The translations under genes and the position numbers were made by a program. A stretch of DNA of 35,808 bases from Chitinophagia bacterium. GTDB lineage: Bacteria; Bacteroidota; Bacteroidia; Chitinophagales; Saprospiraceae. Of the stretch, positions 1 to 9,137 are shown one piece after another; positions within the stretch are counted from its first letter, which is position 1, and every line of letters starts with the position of its first letter. The DNA lies in contig RFSX01000004.1 of the NCBI GenBank assembly GCA_009923745.1, positions 1 to 35,808 on the forward strand. The letters are read 5' to 3'. The notes beneath the pieces were generated by a model. That model worked only from the letters and a program-made list of their open reading frames with translations, was not told the origin of the DNA and made no database searches.

Positions 1-2227
1 CCGAAATTGGTCTGGATTGGAAAAGGTCTACCGTAGTTTTTACGTAATAGTCAAAACTACCTCTCAGTCTACTACGCATCAATTCAAAATCAAGTCCGAT
101 ATTACTTTGATTCACAGTTTCCCACCTCAAGGTAGTATTTGCTATCTGAGATAGGAACAAGGCATTTTGTCCTCCATATCCAGGACCTGTAGCAAAGAAG
201 TTTTGAGTTAAATCTGGACCACCAAAGTAATTCAAGAATCCTCCTGAATCAACAATTCTCTGGTTTCCGGTTTTACCCCAAGATCCCCTCAGCTTAAGCA
301 AATCAAATGGCAAATCCTCCATAAATGCTTCTTGGTCGATATTCCAACGCCCAGAGAAGGAATAGAATAGTCCCCATTTATTGGAATCTGTAAACCTGTA
401 CGAGGCATCCCTTCTTAAAGTAGCACCAAATCCAAATCGGCTATTATAGTCATAATCCAAGCTGGTGAAATATGAAAATAGTCCAGCATTAAGAAGATTC
501 GCACTAGCTTGATCAGTAAAAAAGTCATTGGCTGCATTATCATCTACGAAACCGGAACCATCACCAGGGAAAAACGTCCTTGGGTCAAGACCTTCCTGGA
601 AGAATGAAAAAGCACTGTAATGAGCTTTAAATAATTCAGTGTATAAACCCAAATCAACAGTGTGTACATCATTGAATGTTTTGCTAAAACTCAATGTATT
701 CAACCAGTTGTAACTAAATACTCTTGTATTACCTTGCTGTTGAAAACCAGGAGTATTATTTCCATTCTCAGCAAAAAGCAAAGCATTATAAGAAGTTGGA
801 CCTTCTGCTCTTGTTAATATCTGATCTGTAAAGTCAGCTCCAAGGCTGGAACTAAAAGTTAACCAATCAGTGATTTTATAACTCGCATTTAGGTTTGCAA
901 TAGACTTAATTTCATTTTCAAATCTCGTATATGTAAGAAGTCTATCATATAATACCAAAGGTGTCGCAGAAAAATCTCCAACATCTAGCAATGGCTCAGG
1001 ACCAGTATATTCATCGATAGAAAAGTAAGGAAGTCCAATATAGGCACCAAGGATAAAGTTCCTGTTAACAGCTCCGGAACCAATACTGTTTGGTTCATCA
1101 CTTTTGGAATAATTCAATGAAAGATTCAAGCCGAATGTAAACTTATCGTCAGCACTCTTTCCATTCAAATTTGTTCTCAGGTTGTACCTTTTCAGTCCAC
1201 TTTGTCTAAGAATACCCTCTTGATTCATATACCCAAAGTTGGTATACGTATTAAACAATGAACCTCCCGTTGATACTGACAGGTTGTGTTGCTGAGTAAT
1301 TGGATTTCTAAAAAAGAAGTCCAACCAATCTGTTCCAACTACATCATCAATATTTAAAGTGTCTCCTAGTAAATTTGTAACTCTATCCGGATCATTAGGT
1401 AGTGTTATCCCTCTACCATTGCCATATCTTTGTTCAAGTCTCAACAGCTCTTGTGAGCCCATCAAATCATAATCAATGGGTTGTCTTGAAGCTCGGCTTA
1501 CCAAAGTCGTATACTTGAATTTCAAGCCAGAGTTGTAATTACCACTTTTCGTCTTCATTACAATTACACCATTCGCTCCCCTATTACCATAGATCGCAGT
1601 TGCACCAGCATCCTTTAGAACCGAGATAGACTCAATTTCATTCGGGTTGATTGAACGGAAGTTATCTTCATCTACAGGAGTACCATCTATAATAAAAAGT
1701 GGCTCCGTATTACCGTTTATAGAAGAAACCCCTCTAAGCTGGATCACACTGTTAGCGCCGGGTTGCCCACTTGAGGTGGTCACATTCAATCCTGCTACCT
1801 GGCCTTGGAGTGTCTGTACAACAGAAGCGTTAGGTCGGGATTCGATGGTTTGGGCGGTGACTACCTGTGTTGCCACATTTGACTTAGGCTTGGCTTTGTT
1901 TTTGTACCCAACAACAAGAACCTCATCAATGAGCTGCGCATTCTGCTCAAGGATAACGTTGATGACTCGATCAGTACCAATTTCCAATTCTTTTGTAATG
2001 TAACCGGTATAGCTGAATACCAAGATATCCGAGCCATCAGGTATTTCCAATGAGTAGCTGCCGTCAATATCAGCTATGGTACCTATAGTTGTACCTTTCA
2101 CTAGGACGTTAGCTCCAATCAGGGGAATACCTTCTTCATCATTGATAACACCGGTTATGGTTTTTTGAGCAGACAAGCTTATCAATGTAACTGTTGAAAA
2201 AATCAACAGGGCAAAGATTTTTTTCAT
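1..2227 (-). CDS. SusC/RagA-family TonB-linked outer membrane protein (3' end beyond window)
   Basis: Outer-membrane TonB-dependent transporter that takes up oligomers with a SusD-like lipoprotein. Reading from ATG 2227-2225, the frame is open to the window edge, giving about 742 residues of a family usually near 1000. Seen in order: a signal peptide (MKKIFALLIF..., cleaved after LSAQ); a carboxypeptidase-D regulatory-like domain (about residues 22-100, starting KTITGVINDEEGIPLIGANV); a plug with the SusC hallmarks VIQLRGVSSINGN, PLFIIDGTPVDED and SVLKDAGATAIYGNRGANG (about 125-215); then aromatic-rich beta-barrel strands. The visible end falls within the barrel, so the last barrel quarter and any susD partner lie outside the window. 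No frameshift or stop was found when the whole frame was read. The substrate cannot be told from sequence. Confidence 0.93.
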   Translation of the reverse strand, partial: MKKIFALLIFSTVTLISLSAQKTITGVINDEEGIPLIGANVLVKGTTIGTIADIDGSYSLEIPDGSDILVFSYTGYITKELEIGTDRVINVILEQNAQLIDEVLVVGYKNKAKPKSNVATQVVTAQTIESRPNASVVQTLQGQVAGLNVTTSSGQPGANSVIQLRGVSSINGNTEPLFIIDGTPVDEDNFRSINPNEIESISVLKDAGATAIYGNRGANGVIVMKTKSGNYNSGLKFKYTTLVSRASRQPIDYDLMGSQELLRLEQRYGNGRGITLPNDPDRVTNLLGDTLNIDDVVGTDWLDFFFRNPITQQHNLSVSTGGSLFNTYTNFGYMNQEGILRQSGLKRYNLRTNLNGKSADDKFTFGLNLSLNYSKSDEPNSIGSGAVNRNFILGAYIGLPYFSIDEYTGPEPLLDVGDFSATPLVLYDRLLTYTRFENEIKSIANLNASYKITDWLTFSSSLGADFTDQILTRAEGPTSYNALLFAENGNNTPGFQQQGNTRVFSYNWLNTLSFSKTFNDVHTVDLGLYTELFKAHYSAFSFFQEGLDPRTFFPGDGSGFVDDNAANDFFTDQASANLLNAGLFSYFTSLDYDYNSRFGFGATLRRDASYRFTDSNKWGLFYSFSGRWNIDQEAFMEDLPFDLLKLRGSWGKTGNQRIVDSGGFLNYFGGPDLTQNFFATGPGYGGQNALFLSQIANTTLRWETVNQSNIGLDFELMRSRLRGSFDYYVKTTVDLFQSRPIS

Positions 2228-2333
2228 ACTGATTTGTATTTAGTGATTAAATTCTAATCTAGCGGGTCGTTCTATGCGGCTAAAATAGAAAGAATTAGAA
2301 TTTAACAAATGATTAAGTACTAGAATTTTATTC

Positions 2334-2411
2334 TTCAGTCTATCGATTTGTCGGATTTATCTATTCATTGTGTCCGTTAGTCCGTTAAGACTGGCTTAAC
2401 ATTAGACTGAA
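2334..2411. repeat. Nested inverted repeats upstream of the SusC-type gene
   Basis: In the 242-bp gap between pdxJ and the SusC-type gene, TTCAGTCTA (2334-2342) is matched by its reverse complement TAGACTGAA (2403-2411). Inside lies a second perfect pair, GTTAAG/CTTAAC, around a 5-nt loop (2384-2400), preceded by two tandem copies of GTCCGTTA. It sits about 110-185 bp upstream of the transporter start. It could be an operator, part of an RNA leader or chance; the rest of the gap shows no clear promoter box. Confidence 0.3.
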
Positions 2412-2469
2412 AGTTGGAAAATTGGCTGACACAGCCAAAACGAGAGGGTCGAATCATTCTGTATTCCTT

Positions 2470-3192
2470 TCATTCTTTTCGATTAATCTGGTGGAGATAC
2501 ATTTGGATGACATTCTGAATTCCATAATACAAGGCATCGCATACAATGGCATGCCCAATACTTACTTCAAGTACACGTGGAACCTCTTGTATATAATAAT
2601 GTAGATTATCAAGGTTAAGATCATGACCTGCATTAACACCAAGGCCTTGATTTATAGCTTCCTTTGCTGCCAATACATGATTTTTAACGGCAGCTGATTT
2701 ATCTGTAAGGTACATTTTGGCAAAACCTCCGGTATAAAACTCAACCCTGTTTGTTCCGGTCTGAGCGGCGTAATCGACATCTCTGGGATCCGGATTCAAA
2801 AACAATGACACTCTTATGTTTTCAGAATGGAAAGCCTGGATAACATTATGTAAAAATGACTTATGCTTTTGAGTATCCCAACCTTCAGAACTGGTTAAAA
2901 CACCTGGCGGATCAGGCACCAATGTCACCTGCGTCGGTTTCACTTCCAATACTTTTTCAACAAAATTATCTGATGGATATCCCTCAATATTAAACTCTGT
3001 CGTAACAGCCTCTTTAAGGGGCATCAAATCACTATATCGTATATGCCTTTCATCCGGTCGCGGGTGTACCGTAATTCCTTGTGCGCCAAATTCCTCGCAA
3101 TCAAGCGCAAATTTTAAGAGGTTTGGCATGTTTTCTCCTCTCGAGTTTCGAATGAGGGCAACTTTATTGATATTTACACTTAATCGGGTCAT
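2470..3192 (-). CDS. pdxJ: Pyridoxine 5'-phosphate synthase
   Basis: Last step of de novo vitamin B6 synthesis: condenses 3-amino-2-oxopropyl phosphate with 1-deoxyxylulose 5-phosphate. The 240-residue protein is of normal length and starts MTRLSVNINKVALIRNSRG. The family active-site positions are visible as His43 (TVHPRPDERHI), Glu70 (FNIEGYPS), Glu151 (VEFYTGG) and His190 (GVNAGHDLN). The frame is open for 27 more codons upstream, but that start would overlap the divergent cdsA and add residues the family lacks, so ATG 3192-3190 is chosen. It leaves a 49-bp shared intergenic region with cdsA. Confidence 0.95.
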   Translation of the reverse strand: MTRLSVNINKVALIRNSRGENMPNLLKFALDCEEFGAQGITVHPRPDERHIRYSDLMPLKEAVTTEFNIEGYPSDNFVEKVLEVKPTQVTLVPDPPGVLTSSEGWDTQKHKSFLHNVIQAFHSENIRVSLFLNPDPRDVDYAAQTGTNRVEFYTGGFAKMYLTDKSAAVKNHVLAAKEAINQGLGVNAGHDLNLDNLHYYIQEVPRVLEVSIGHAIVCDALYYGIQNVIQMYLHQINRKE

Positions 3193-3241
3193 GTTATCTC
3201 GGAATTGATCTGAAAATTTTGCAATATAATACGATTCATAT

Positions 3242-4042
3242 ATGTCCTCAGGTTTACGGCAAAGGGTTATCACTGCAATATGTATAGGTATACCTATTCT
3301 CTTCTTTGTATTTTACTCGGATACCACACGCGTGTCTTTCCTTCTGCTCGTCGGTGTACTTGCCAGCCATGAATACCTGAAACTGTTTTATCCAAAACTG
3401 ATAAAAAGCCCATCAGGTTTAATTTCTTTTCTTATTTCAGTCGCTTTACTGTTTTATGCAACTCAGCAGCTCGACATATTTTTCATACCCTTGCTGGCAG
3501 TAAGTATATTTAGCAGCGTGGTTTTGTTGTATGATTTGTTTTATAATGAATCCAGCATCCAGGAAAAAATGCCCGCCCTATGGAATATATTGTATGTGGT
3601 ATTGCCTTTAGTATTGATCATTAATCTGAATCATGAGAACACTTTCTCTATGATTCTCATCAGTACTTTACTCATGATATGGATCAGCGATATCTCTGCA
3701 TATTTTGTTGGCCGTACGATTGGCAAGCGGAAGCTTTTTCCAAGGGTATCTCCTGGCAAGACATGGGAGGGCTTTTGGGGAGCTGGCCTTATAACAGTAC
3801 TTTTCAGTTACGCTTTCTTCAGCTATTTCGGCATATATGATGTAAGGCAGTGGGCCCTCATTGCCATATCCGTTTGGCTGTTTGGATCCCTTGGTGATCT
3901 GGTAGAATCAAAATTCAAGCGATCTCTTAACATCAAAGATTCAGGCAACATCATGCCGGGTCATGGTGGAATTTTGGATCGATTCGATGCATTCATATTT
4001 TGTCTACCCTTTGTTGTATCATTGAGCTTAGTTTTTAATTGA
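3242..4042 (+). CDS. cdsA: Phosphatidate cytidylyltransferase (CDP-diglyceride synthase)
   Basis: Makes CDP-diacylglycerol from phosphatidic acid and CTP, the precursor of all bacterial phospholipids. The 266-residue protein has about seven hydrophobic helices. It carries the full CDS signature at residues 223-249, from SKFKRSLNIKDSGN to PGHGGILDRFD, with the catalytic and metal-binding SPGKTWEG and GDLVESKFKR segments in place. It ends six bases before the psd ATG, so the two genes form a cdsA-psd phospholipid operon. No fault is visible. Confidence 0.95.
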   Translation: MSSGLRQRVITAICIGIPILFFVFYSDTTRVSFLLLVGVLASHEYLKLFYPKLIKSPSGLISFLISVALLFYATQQLDIFFIPLLAVSIFSSVVLLYDLFYNESSIQEKMPALWNILYVVLPLVLIINLNHENTFSMILISTLLMIWISDISAYFVGRTIGKRKLFPRVSPGKTWEGFWGAGLITVLFSYAFFSYFGIYDVRQWALIAISVWLFGSLGDLVESKFKRSLNIKDSGNIMPGHGGILDRFDAFIFCLPFVVSLSLVFN

Positions 4043-4048
4043 TTGAAT

Positions 4049-4592
4049 ATGCGTTTTCATAAAGAAGGATACCCAACACTGCTATTGGTAATCATTATTG
4101 CAGCGGCTTTAATCTATCTTGGATATAAAAGTCAGATTAGCCTCGTCTATTATCTGACTGGTGCCGTATCCCTGTTTTTACTTATCATAGTTCTCCAGTT
4201 TTTCAGGGACCCTGTACGCCAATTGCCAGAATCCTCTGATTCGCTTGTGTACAGTCCGGCAGATGGGAAAATAGTTGTTATTGAAAAGGTCTTTGAAAAA
4301 GAATATCTAAAGCAGGAGTGCTGGCAGGTTTCCGTATTTATGTCTCCATTGAATGTTCATATAAACAGGAATCCGGTCAATGGAAAAGTGGAGTATACCA
4401 AGTACCATCCAGGTGACTATCTCGTAGCCTGGCATCCAAAATCATCTGAACTCAACGAGAGGTTTACCAGTGTATACACAACACATACAGGTCAAGTCCA
4501 GAGCAGATATATTCCTACCCCTTGATGCAAAAATCAAAGTTGAGATGGACCAGCATGTCAAAAGTCCACTTGATGTAATTGCAGAGCTTTAA
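4049..4592 (+). pseudogene. psd: Phosphatidylserine decarboxylase, broken by an internal out-of-frame deletion
   Basis: Psd converts phosphatidylserine to phosphatidylethanolamine at the inner membrane after cleaving itself at a Gly-Ser bond to form a pyruvoyl group. Frame 1, from ATG 4049, gives two N-terminal membrane helices, YSPADGKIVVIE, VFMSPLNVHINRNPVNG and HPKSSELNERF, all typical. It then runs out of homology near 4498 and stops at 4523-4525. The normal C-terminus appears in another frame from 4497: SRADIFLPLDAKIKV, then MDQHVKSPLDVIAEL, stop at 4590-4592. From my memory of Bacteroidota Psd proteins of about 220-228 residues, the missing stretch is about 36 residues: the RQIAGxxARRIV block through GFIKFG, including the Gly of the cleavage site. 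Neither frame alone can give active enzyme. It follows cdsA by six bases and overlaps the hemH stop codon. Real deletion and assembly error are both possible. Confidence 0.85.
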
Positions 4593-5611
4593 GCCGGAAA
4601 ATGTTCCTCTACGATATCATGGATTACGTTTACCCACCTGGGATCATCGTTAAGGCTGGGTACCAGGTCCAGCTTCTCCCCTCCCATCTCTAAGAATTCC
4701 TCTTTGTATTCGTCGCCAATCTCTATTGTGGTCTCAAGGCAGTCGGCCGTGAAAGAAGGAGAAAACACCATAACATTTCTAATGCCTTTCTCTATCAGTT
4801 CTTCCAGTACATCCGGCGTAAATGGCTCTGTCCATTTATCAGGTCCAAGCCGTGATTGAAAGGCCACTGAAAATCTGTCTTCAGATATTCCCAGTTTTGC
4901 AGCCAGTTTTCTGGAGGTATCAAAACATTGTGCCGAATAGCAGGACTTATTCAGTTCCGTAATGGAAGAGCAACAGTTTTCTTTCTTTAAACAATAATTA
5001 TTGCAATCGGATTTATACAACTGCCTTTGGGGAACACCATGGTAAGAAAACAAAAAGTGTTCGTAATTGTCGAGGCCCATTTTTCTTGCATTTTCTGCGA
5101 ACAGCTCCAGCATGGCATCATTATCATGGTAAGAACTGATGACACTGAGCTCGGGAATTGTAGGCCAGGCAGCGATAACCCTCATAGCTTCTTCCAGGGC
5201 TGAACCCGTGGATGCCGAGGCATACTGGGGAAACATTGGAAAGACAATTATCCTTTCAACATTTTGGGTCCTCATTTTATTGAGCATATCGGGTACGGAC
5301 GGATTCTGATACCGCATAGCCAGGAGTACCAGAAAATCATCGCCTAACTTTTCCTGAAGCTGCTCCTCTATTCTGTACCCGTAATATTTTAATGGCGAAC
5401 CATTTTCAGTCCATAATTCCTTGTAGGCTTTCGCCGACTTAGGCGCCCTGAAAGGAGCAATAATTCCACGTACCAGGAGAGACCTTAATACAGGGTTGAT
5501 GTCGATCACTCTGTAATCCAGCAGAAACTGCTTAAGGTACCTACGCACAGCTGGTACAGATGGGTCATCTGGCGTACCAAGGTTTAGCAATAATATTCCT
5601 GTCCGGGGCAT
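4589..5611 (-). CDS. hemH: Ferrochelatase
   Basis: Inserts Fe2+ into protoporphyrin IX (or coproporphyrin III) in haem synthesis. The 340-residue protein has the family length and opening (TGILLLNLGTPDDP). Catalytic His191 lies in LFSYHGVPQR and Glu293 in FTADCLETTIEIG; the FPMFPQYASASTGSA substrate loop is intact. A cysteine-rich segment follows the catalytic histidine: Cys203, 207, 213, 214, 224 and 229. Similar cysteines occur in other bacterial ferrochelatases, some of which bind a [2Fe-2S] cluster; binding here is inference. It converges on psd, and the two stop codons overlap. Confidence 0.95.
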   Translation of the reverse strand: MPRTGILLLNLGTPDDPSVPAVRRYLKQFLLDYRVIDINPVLRSLLVRGIIAPFRAPKSAKAYKELWTENGSPLKYYGYRIEEQLQEKLGDDFLVLLAMRYQNPSVPDMLNKMRTQNVERIIVFPMFPQYASASTGSALEEAMRVIAAWPTIPELSVISSYHDNDAMLELFAENARKMGLDNYEHFLFSYHGVPQRQLYKSDCNNYCLKKENCCSSITELNKSCYSAQCFDTSRKLAAKLGISEDRFSVAFQSRLGPDKWTEPFTPDVLEELIEKGIRNVMVFSPSFTADCLETTIEIGDEYKEEFLEMGGEKLDLVPSLNDDPRWVNVIHDIVEEHFPA

Positions 5612-5692
5612 AATAATGATTTATATGGATTTAGAAACGCCGCAGGATTGAATATGTTTGCTGAGATCATAGCGAATTGCAAATATCAATCT

Positions 5693-5700
5693 TATTTTTG
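5693..5700 (+). promoter_or_regulatory. Putative -7 box upstream of surE
   Basis: TATTTTTG fits the Bacteroidota -7 consensus TAnnTTTG and lies 45 bp before the surE ATG. A TTG at 5677-5679 is only 13 bp upstream, closer than the usual -33 spacing, so only the -7 box is claimed. It would drive surE, the small membrane gene and lpxB. Confidence 0.4.
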
Positions 5701-5745
5701 ACCGTCGTTGATATTTTGATCATTTATAAACAACCCTCTTAAGGC

Positions 5746-6513
5746 ATGAGTAAACCAAGAATATTAGTCACTAATGATGATGGCATTGTTGCGCCCGGAA
5801 TTAAAGCACTTGTCGATATCGCGCGTAAAATTGGTGAACCTATCGTTGTTGCCCCTGATTCACCGCAATCAGGTCAAGGCCATGCCATAACCATTACTGA
5901 ACCCATAAGACTGCGTAAGGTGGATGCCTTTGACGGCATTGAAGCCTACGAGTGTACGGGTACGCCTGTTGATTGTGTAAAGCTGGCTAAAAACGTCTTA
6001 CTTAAAAATGAAACAATCGATCTCTGTGTCTCCGGCATAAATCATGGATCCAATGCCTCCATTAATATCATCTATAGCGGGACCATGTCAGCTGCCATGG
6101 AAGCAAGCCTTGAAGGCATTCGCTCTATCGGCTTCTCCCTCCTGGATTACTCTTTTGAAGCCGATTTTACAGCCGCAAAATTCTATGCTGAAAAAATAAT
6201 GCGCCATATGCTTGAATACAAGTCCGATCCACAACTCCTGTTGAATGTAAATATCCCAAAATTAAGTCTCAACGAGATCAAAGGGGTACGCGTCTGTGAG
6301 CAAGGCCGCGGGATATGGGAGGAGGCATTCCAGGAATCTACAGATCCCAGGGGCGAAAAATACTATTGGCTCACCGGTCGTTTTAATTCTGAATCCAAAA
6401 CTGAAAATTCTGATCTATATGCTTTAAGTCAGGGCTATGTATCCATAGTACCTTCACATTTTGATCTGACCAATTATAAAGTTCTGGATAGCATCAAACA
6501 CTTCGAACAATGA
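5746..6513 (+). CDS. surE: 5'/3'-nucleotidase SurE
   Basis: Divalent-metal-dependent nucleotidase acting on nucleoside 5'- and 3'-monophosphates, linked to stationary-phase survival. The 255-residue protein starts with the diagnostic VTNDDG. The metal ligands can be placed at Asp11, Asp12, Ser42 (SPQSGQGH) and Asn99 (SGINHGSN), with YSGTMSAAMEA following. Its stop overlaps the next ATG (ATGA), which suggests translational coupling within surE-6510-lpxB. Confidence 0.95.
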   Translation: MSKPRILVTNDDGIVAPGIKALVDIARKIGEPIVVAPDSPQSGQGHAITITEPIRLRKVDAFDGIEAYECTGTPVDCVKLAKNVLLKNETIDLCVSGINHGSNASINIIYSGTMSAAMEASLEGIRSIGFSLLDYSFEADFTAAKFYAEKIMRHMLEYKSDPQLLLNVNIPKLSLNEIKGVRVCEQGRGIWEEAFQESTDPRGEKYYWLTGRFNSESKTENSDLYALSQGYVSIVPSHFDLTNYKVLDSIKHFEQ

Positions 6514-6818
6514 TAAAATTTTTCAGGCAGAATAATAACTTGCTGATGGGAATCCTGCTGGGAGCTACTATTCCTGTCCTCGGCTATCTTGGTATTGAAA
6601 TATTATTTGAAAGTCTAACCAAAATAGGCTTTATGGATGAACTTACTGAATCCACGGTAACAAAACGAAAACGGACTATGGCACTGATCGCTCTTTGTTT
6701 TAATATCCTCACTGTTCAGTTTTTTAAAGGGAGACAATTCAACAGGATATTAAACGGTATTGTCAGCGCTACTTTAATATATGCCCTGGCCTGGCTGCTG
6801 ATTTTCAAAATATTGTAG
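6510..6818 (+). CDS. Small inner-membrane protein between surE and lpxB
   Basis: Not recognised as a named family. The 102-residue protein has three hydrophobic helices (about 11-33, 56-71 and 79-101) and a charged loop, ELTESTVTKRKR, between the first two. It starts on an ATGA overlap with surE and ends directly before the lpxB ATG, so all three genes are probably translated from one message. The tight placement suggests an envelope or lipid A-related role, but that rests on context only. Confidence 0.75.
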   Translation: MIKFFRQNNNLLMGILLGATIPVLGYLGIEILFESLTKIGFMDELTESTVTKRKRTMALIALCFNILTVQFFKGRQFNRILNGIVSATLIYALAWLLIFKIL

Positions 6819-7913
6819 ATGAAATACTATATCATCGTCGGCGAACCCTCGGGTGATATATATGGTGCTGCACTTATGCGGGCACTTAAGAAAATCGACA
6901 AGCATGCTCAATTCAGGTTTTGGGGTTCTGGCGAAATGAAGTCTGTAAGTGATACGTGCGATGTATCTATTGAGGAGACATCATTCATGGGACTCGTAGA
7001 AGTTCTGAATAATTTTGGTAAGGTTCTTTTGCTCTTTTCAAAAGCAAAAAAATATATCAGCCAGTATAAGCCGGACTTGCTTATTTTAATTGACTACCCT
7101 GGATTCAATCTGAGAATGGCAAAGTGGGCAAAAAAAAATAAGATACGGGTTGCATATTATATTTCGCCACAAATCTGGGCCTGGAGAAAATACAGATATA
7201 AGGCCATCAGAGATTATACCGATCTGTTTTTCCCAATTCTTCCCTTTGAAAGGAAAATATACAGGGAACTTGATGTACGATTTACTTACTGCGGGCATCC
7301 ATTGCTTGAACGTATTTCGCATAGTCAATCAAAAAAAGAAATTCATAAAATACATACTGTAGGTATATTTCCTGGTAGCCGTCTACAGGAAATACGAAAA
7401 AACATTAGCGTATTATCGAAGTTTGTTAGAGCAAACCCTGCCTATAATTTCAGAGTCTCAGTCATGCCTCATATTGAGCTCAATGAATATGCCCCCCTTT
7501 TGGCTTGTCCAGGAATAAAACAGGAAACGAATACATCTGAGATGGTCAAATCCTGTGATCTTGCTATTGCTTGCAGCGGAACACTAAGTCTGGAACTGGC
7601 CCTGTACAATGTTCCCCAGATCATCATTTACAAGACCAATACTGTCAGTTATATGATCGCCAGGAGAATGGTTAAGATAAAATACATATCCCTGGTGAAT
7701 CTTATCCTGGGTGAAGGCCTTGTAGAGGAACTGATTCAGGATGCGTTCAATTTAAACAAGTTGCAGGATGCTTTTAATAAATTGTCTATCAATGAAAATC
7801 TGAAAAAACAGTACACAGGGTATAAAGAAATGAGAAGCGCGCTGGGCACAAGCAACTGCTCTCAATGCGTAGCCAGGCACATTCACGAATATCTGAAAGG
7901 GCGTCCTACTTAA
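6819..7913 (+). CDS. lpxB: Lipid-A-disaccharide synthase
   Basis: Joins UDP-2,3-diacylglucosamine and lipid X to form the lipid A disaccharide, at the inner face of the cytoplasmic membrane. The 364-residue GT19 protein has the N-terminal VGEPSGD, then FMGLVEVL, IDYPGFN and YYISPQIWAWRKYR. The C-terminal half has FPGSRLQEI, ACSGTLSLELAL and LILGEGLVEELIQ. All are family positions and the length is usual. Its last eight bases overlap the end of topA on the other strand. Confidence 0.96.
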   Translation: MKYYIIVGEPSGDIYGAALMRALKKIDKHAQFRFWGSGEMKSVSDTCDVSIEETSFMGLVEVLNNFGKVLLLFSKAKKYISQYKPDLLILIDYPGFNLRMAKWAKKNKIRVAYYISPQIWAWRKYRYKAIRDYTDLFFPILPFERKIYRELDVRFTYCGHPLLERISHSQSKKEIHKIHTVGIFPGSRLQEIRKNISVLSKFVRANPAYNFRVSVMPHIELNEYAPLLACPGIKQETNTSEMVKSCDLAIACSGTLSLELALYNVPQIIIYKTNTVSYMIARRMVKIKYISLVNLILGEGLVEELIQDAFNLNKLQDAFNKLSINENLKKQYTGYKEMRSALGTSNCSQCVARHIHEYLKGRPT

Positions 7914-9137
7914 TGCCTTTAGCGCCCTGTTCCTTCAAAAGTTTCTTGACTTCTTCTAGCGTAAATTTTTCTTTGGCCTCCTCAGCTGTATATCTTTCAC
8001 CATCATCCTTTTTTTCAATCTTAAAGGATTTTTTCTTGTATCGGATAAAAGGGCCCCATCTCCCATTTTCAAGAGCAATATTTTCCTCTGGCCATTGTGA
8101 AATATAACGATTGGCCTCTTTTTGAATTTTGGCTTCAATCAATTCAAATATTTCCTCCTGGGTTATGGTATCCGGATTTATACGTCTTGGAATATTGATG
8201 TATAGATCATTCCACTTGAGGAAAGGACCAAAACGACCTTTGCCTTTGGTGACTTCGTTCCCTTTATAGCTGGCAACAGGGGCATCCTGTTTCAACTTTT
8301 CCTCTACAAGTTCCTGAGCTCTTTCAAGCGTGAGTTCAAGAGGATCTTCACCTCTGGGAATAGAAACAAATTTTTCCTTGTATTTTATATACGGGCCATA
8401 GCGTCCGGAATTAACAACCAGGTCCTCACCATTATACTGACCTACAGTCAATGGCAACTTGAACAAGTCCATGGCTTCTTCATAGCTGATCGTCTCGATG
8501 GATTGTCCCGCTTTCAGGCTGGCAAACCTTGGCTTTTCGTCTTCGCCTACCTCTTCTCTTGTTCCAATCTGTACAACAGGTCCGAAGCGTGTCATTTGGG
8601 TTAAAACTGTATAGCCGGACTCAGGATCCTTACCAAGGTCACGTCTCCCTTTAACACGAGATGCTTCCTCGATGGTTTTTTCTACGGTTGAGTGAAAAGG
8701 ACCATAAAAATCCTCCAGCATCTCCTTCCAGTTTTCGGCTCCTTTAGCGATTTCATCGAGCTTGTCTTCGATGTCTGCCGTAAAGCTGTACGTCATGATG
8801 TCTTCAAAATGCTCGTCTAGGAAATCAACCACAAGCATCCCAAGGTCAGACGGATACAGGCGGTTTGAGGTGGATCCGGTGATCTCTGTTTCAATTTTAT
8901 CTGTCAATTCACTATTGACCAGAGTTAGAACATGGTACTTTCTTTCAACACCAATTCGACTCTCCTTAGTGACATATCCCCTGCCCTTTTCCATAATCTT
9001 TGTAATGGTCGGCGCGTAGGTGGAAGGTCGGCCAATGCCCAGTTCTTCAAGTTTTTTAACCAAACTGGCTTCTGTATAGCGTGCTGGAGGTCTTGTAAAC
9101 CTCTCTATTGCCTGGATATTATCCAGCTTTCCTGAAA
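7906..9137 (-). pseudogene. topA: DNA topoisomerase I, 3' fragment (gate and C-terminal domains)
   Basis: Second part of the broken topA, in a different frame from the 5' fragment. Homology begins about 9132 with GKLDNIQAIERFTRPPARY and continues with TEASLVKKLEELGIGRP and STYAPTITKIMEKG, which are classic topoisomerase IA positions. After the gate domains come the Bacteroidota C-terminal repeats GRYGPYIKYKEKFVSIPRG, GRFGPFLKWNDLYINIPRR and GRWGPFIRYKKKS, ending in a Lys-rich tail. The frame extends upstream to 9222, but those extra residues are merely the shifted reading of the 5' fragment. No convincing start codon for independent translation is seen. Confidence 0.85.

Noticed and set aside
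2422-2604. 60-codon plus-strand open frame after the SusC leader
   Set aside because: Overlaps the pdxJ 3' end antisense; no motif or signal peptide.
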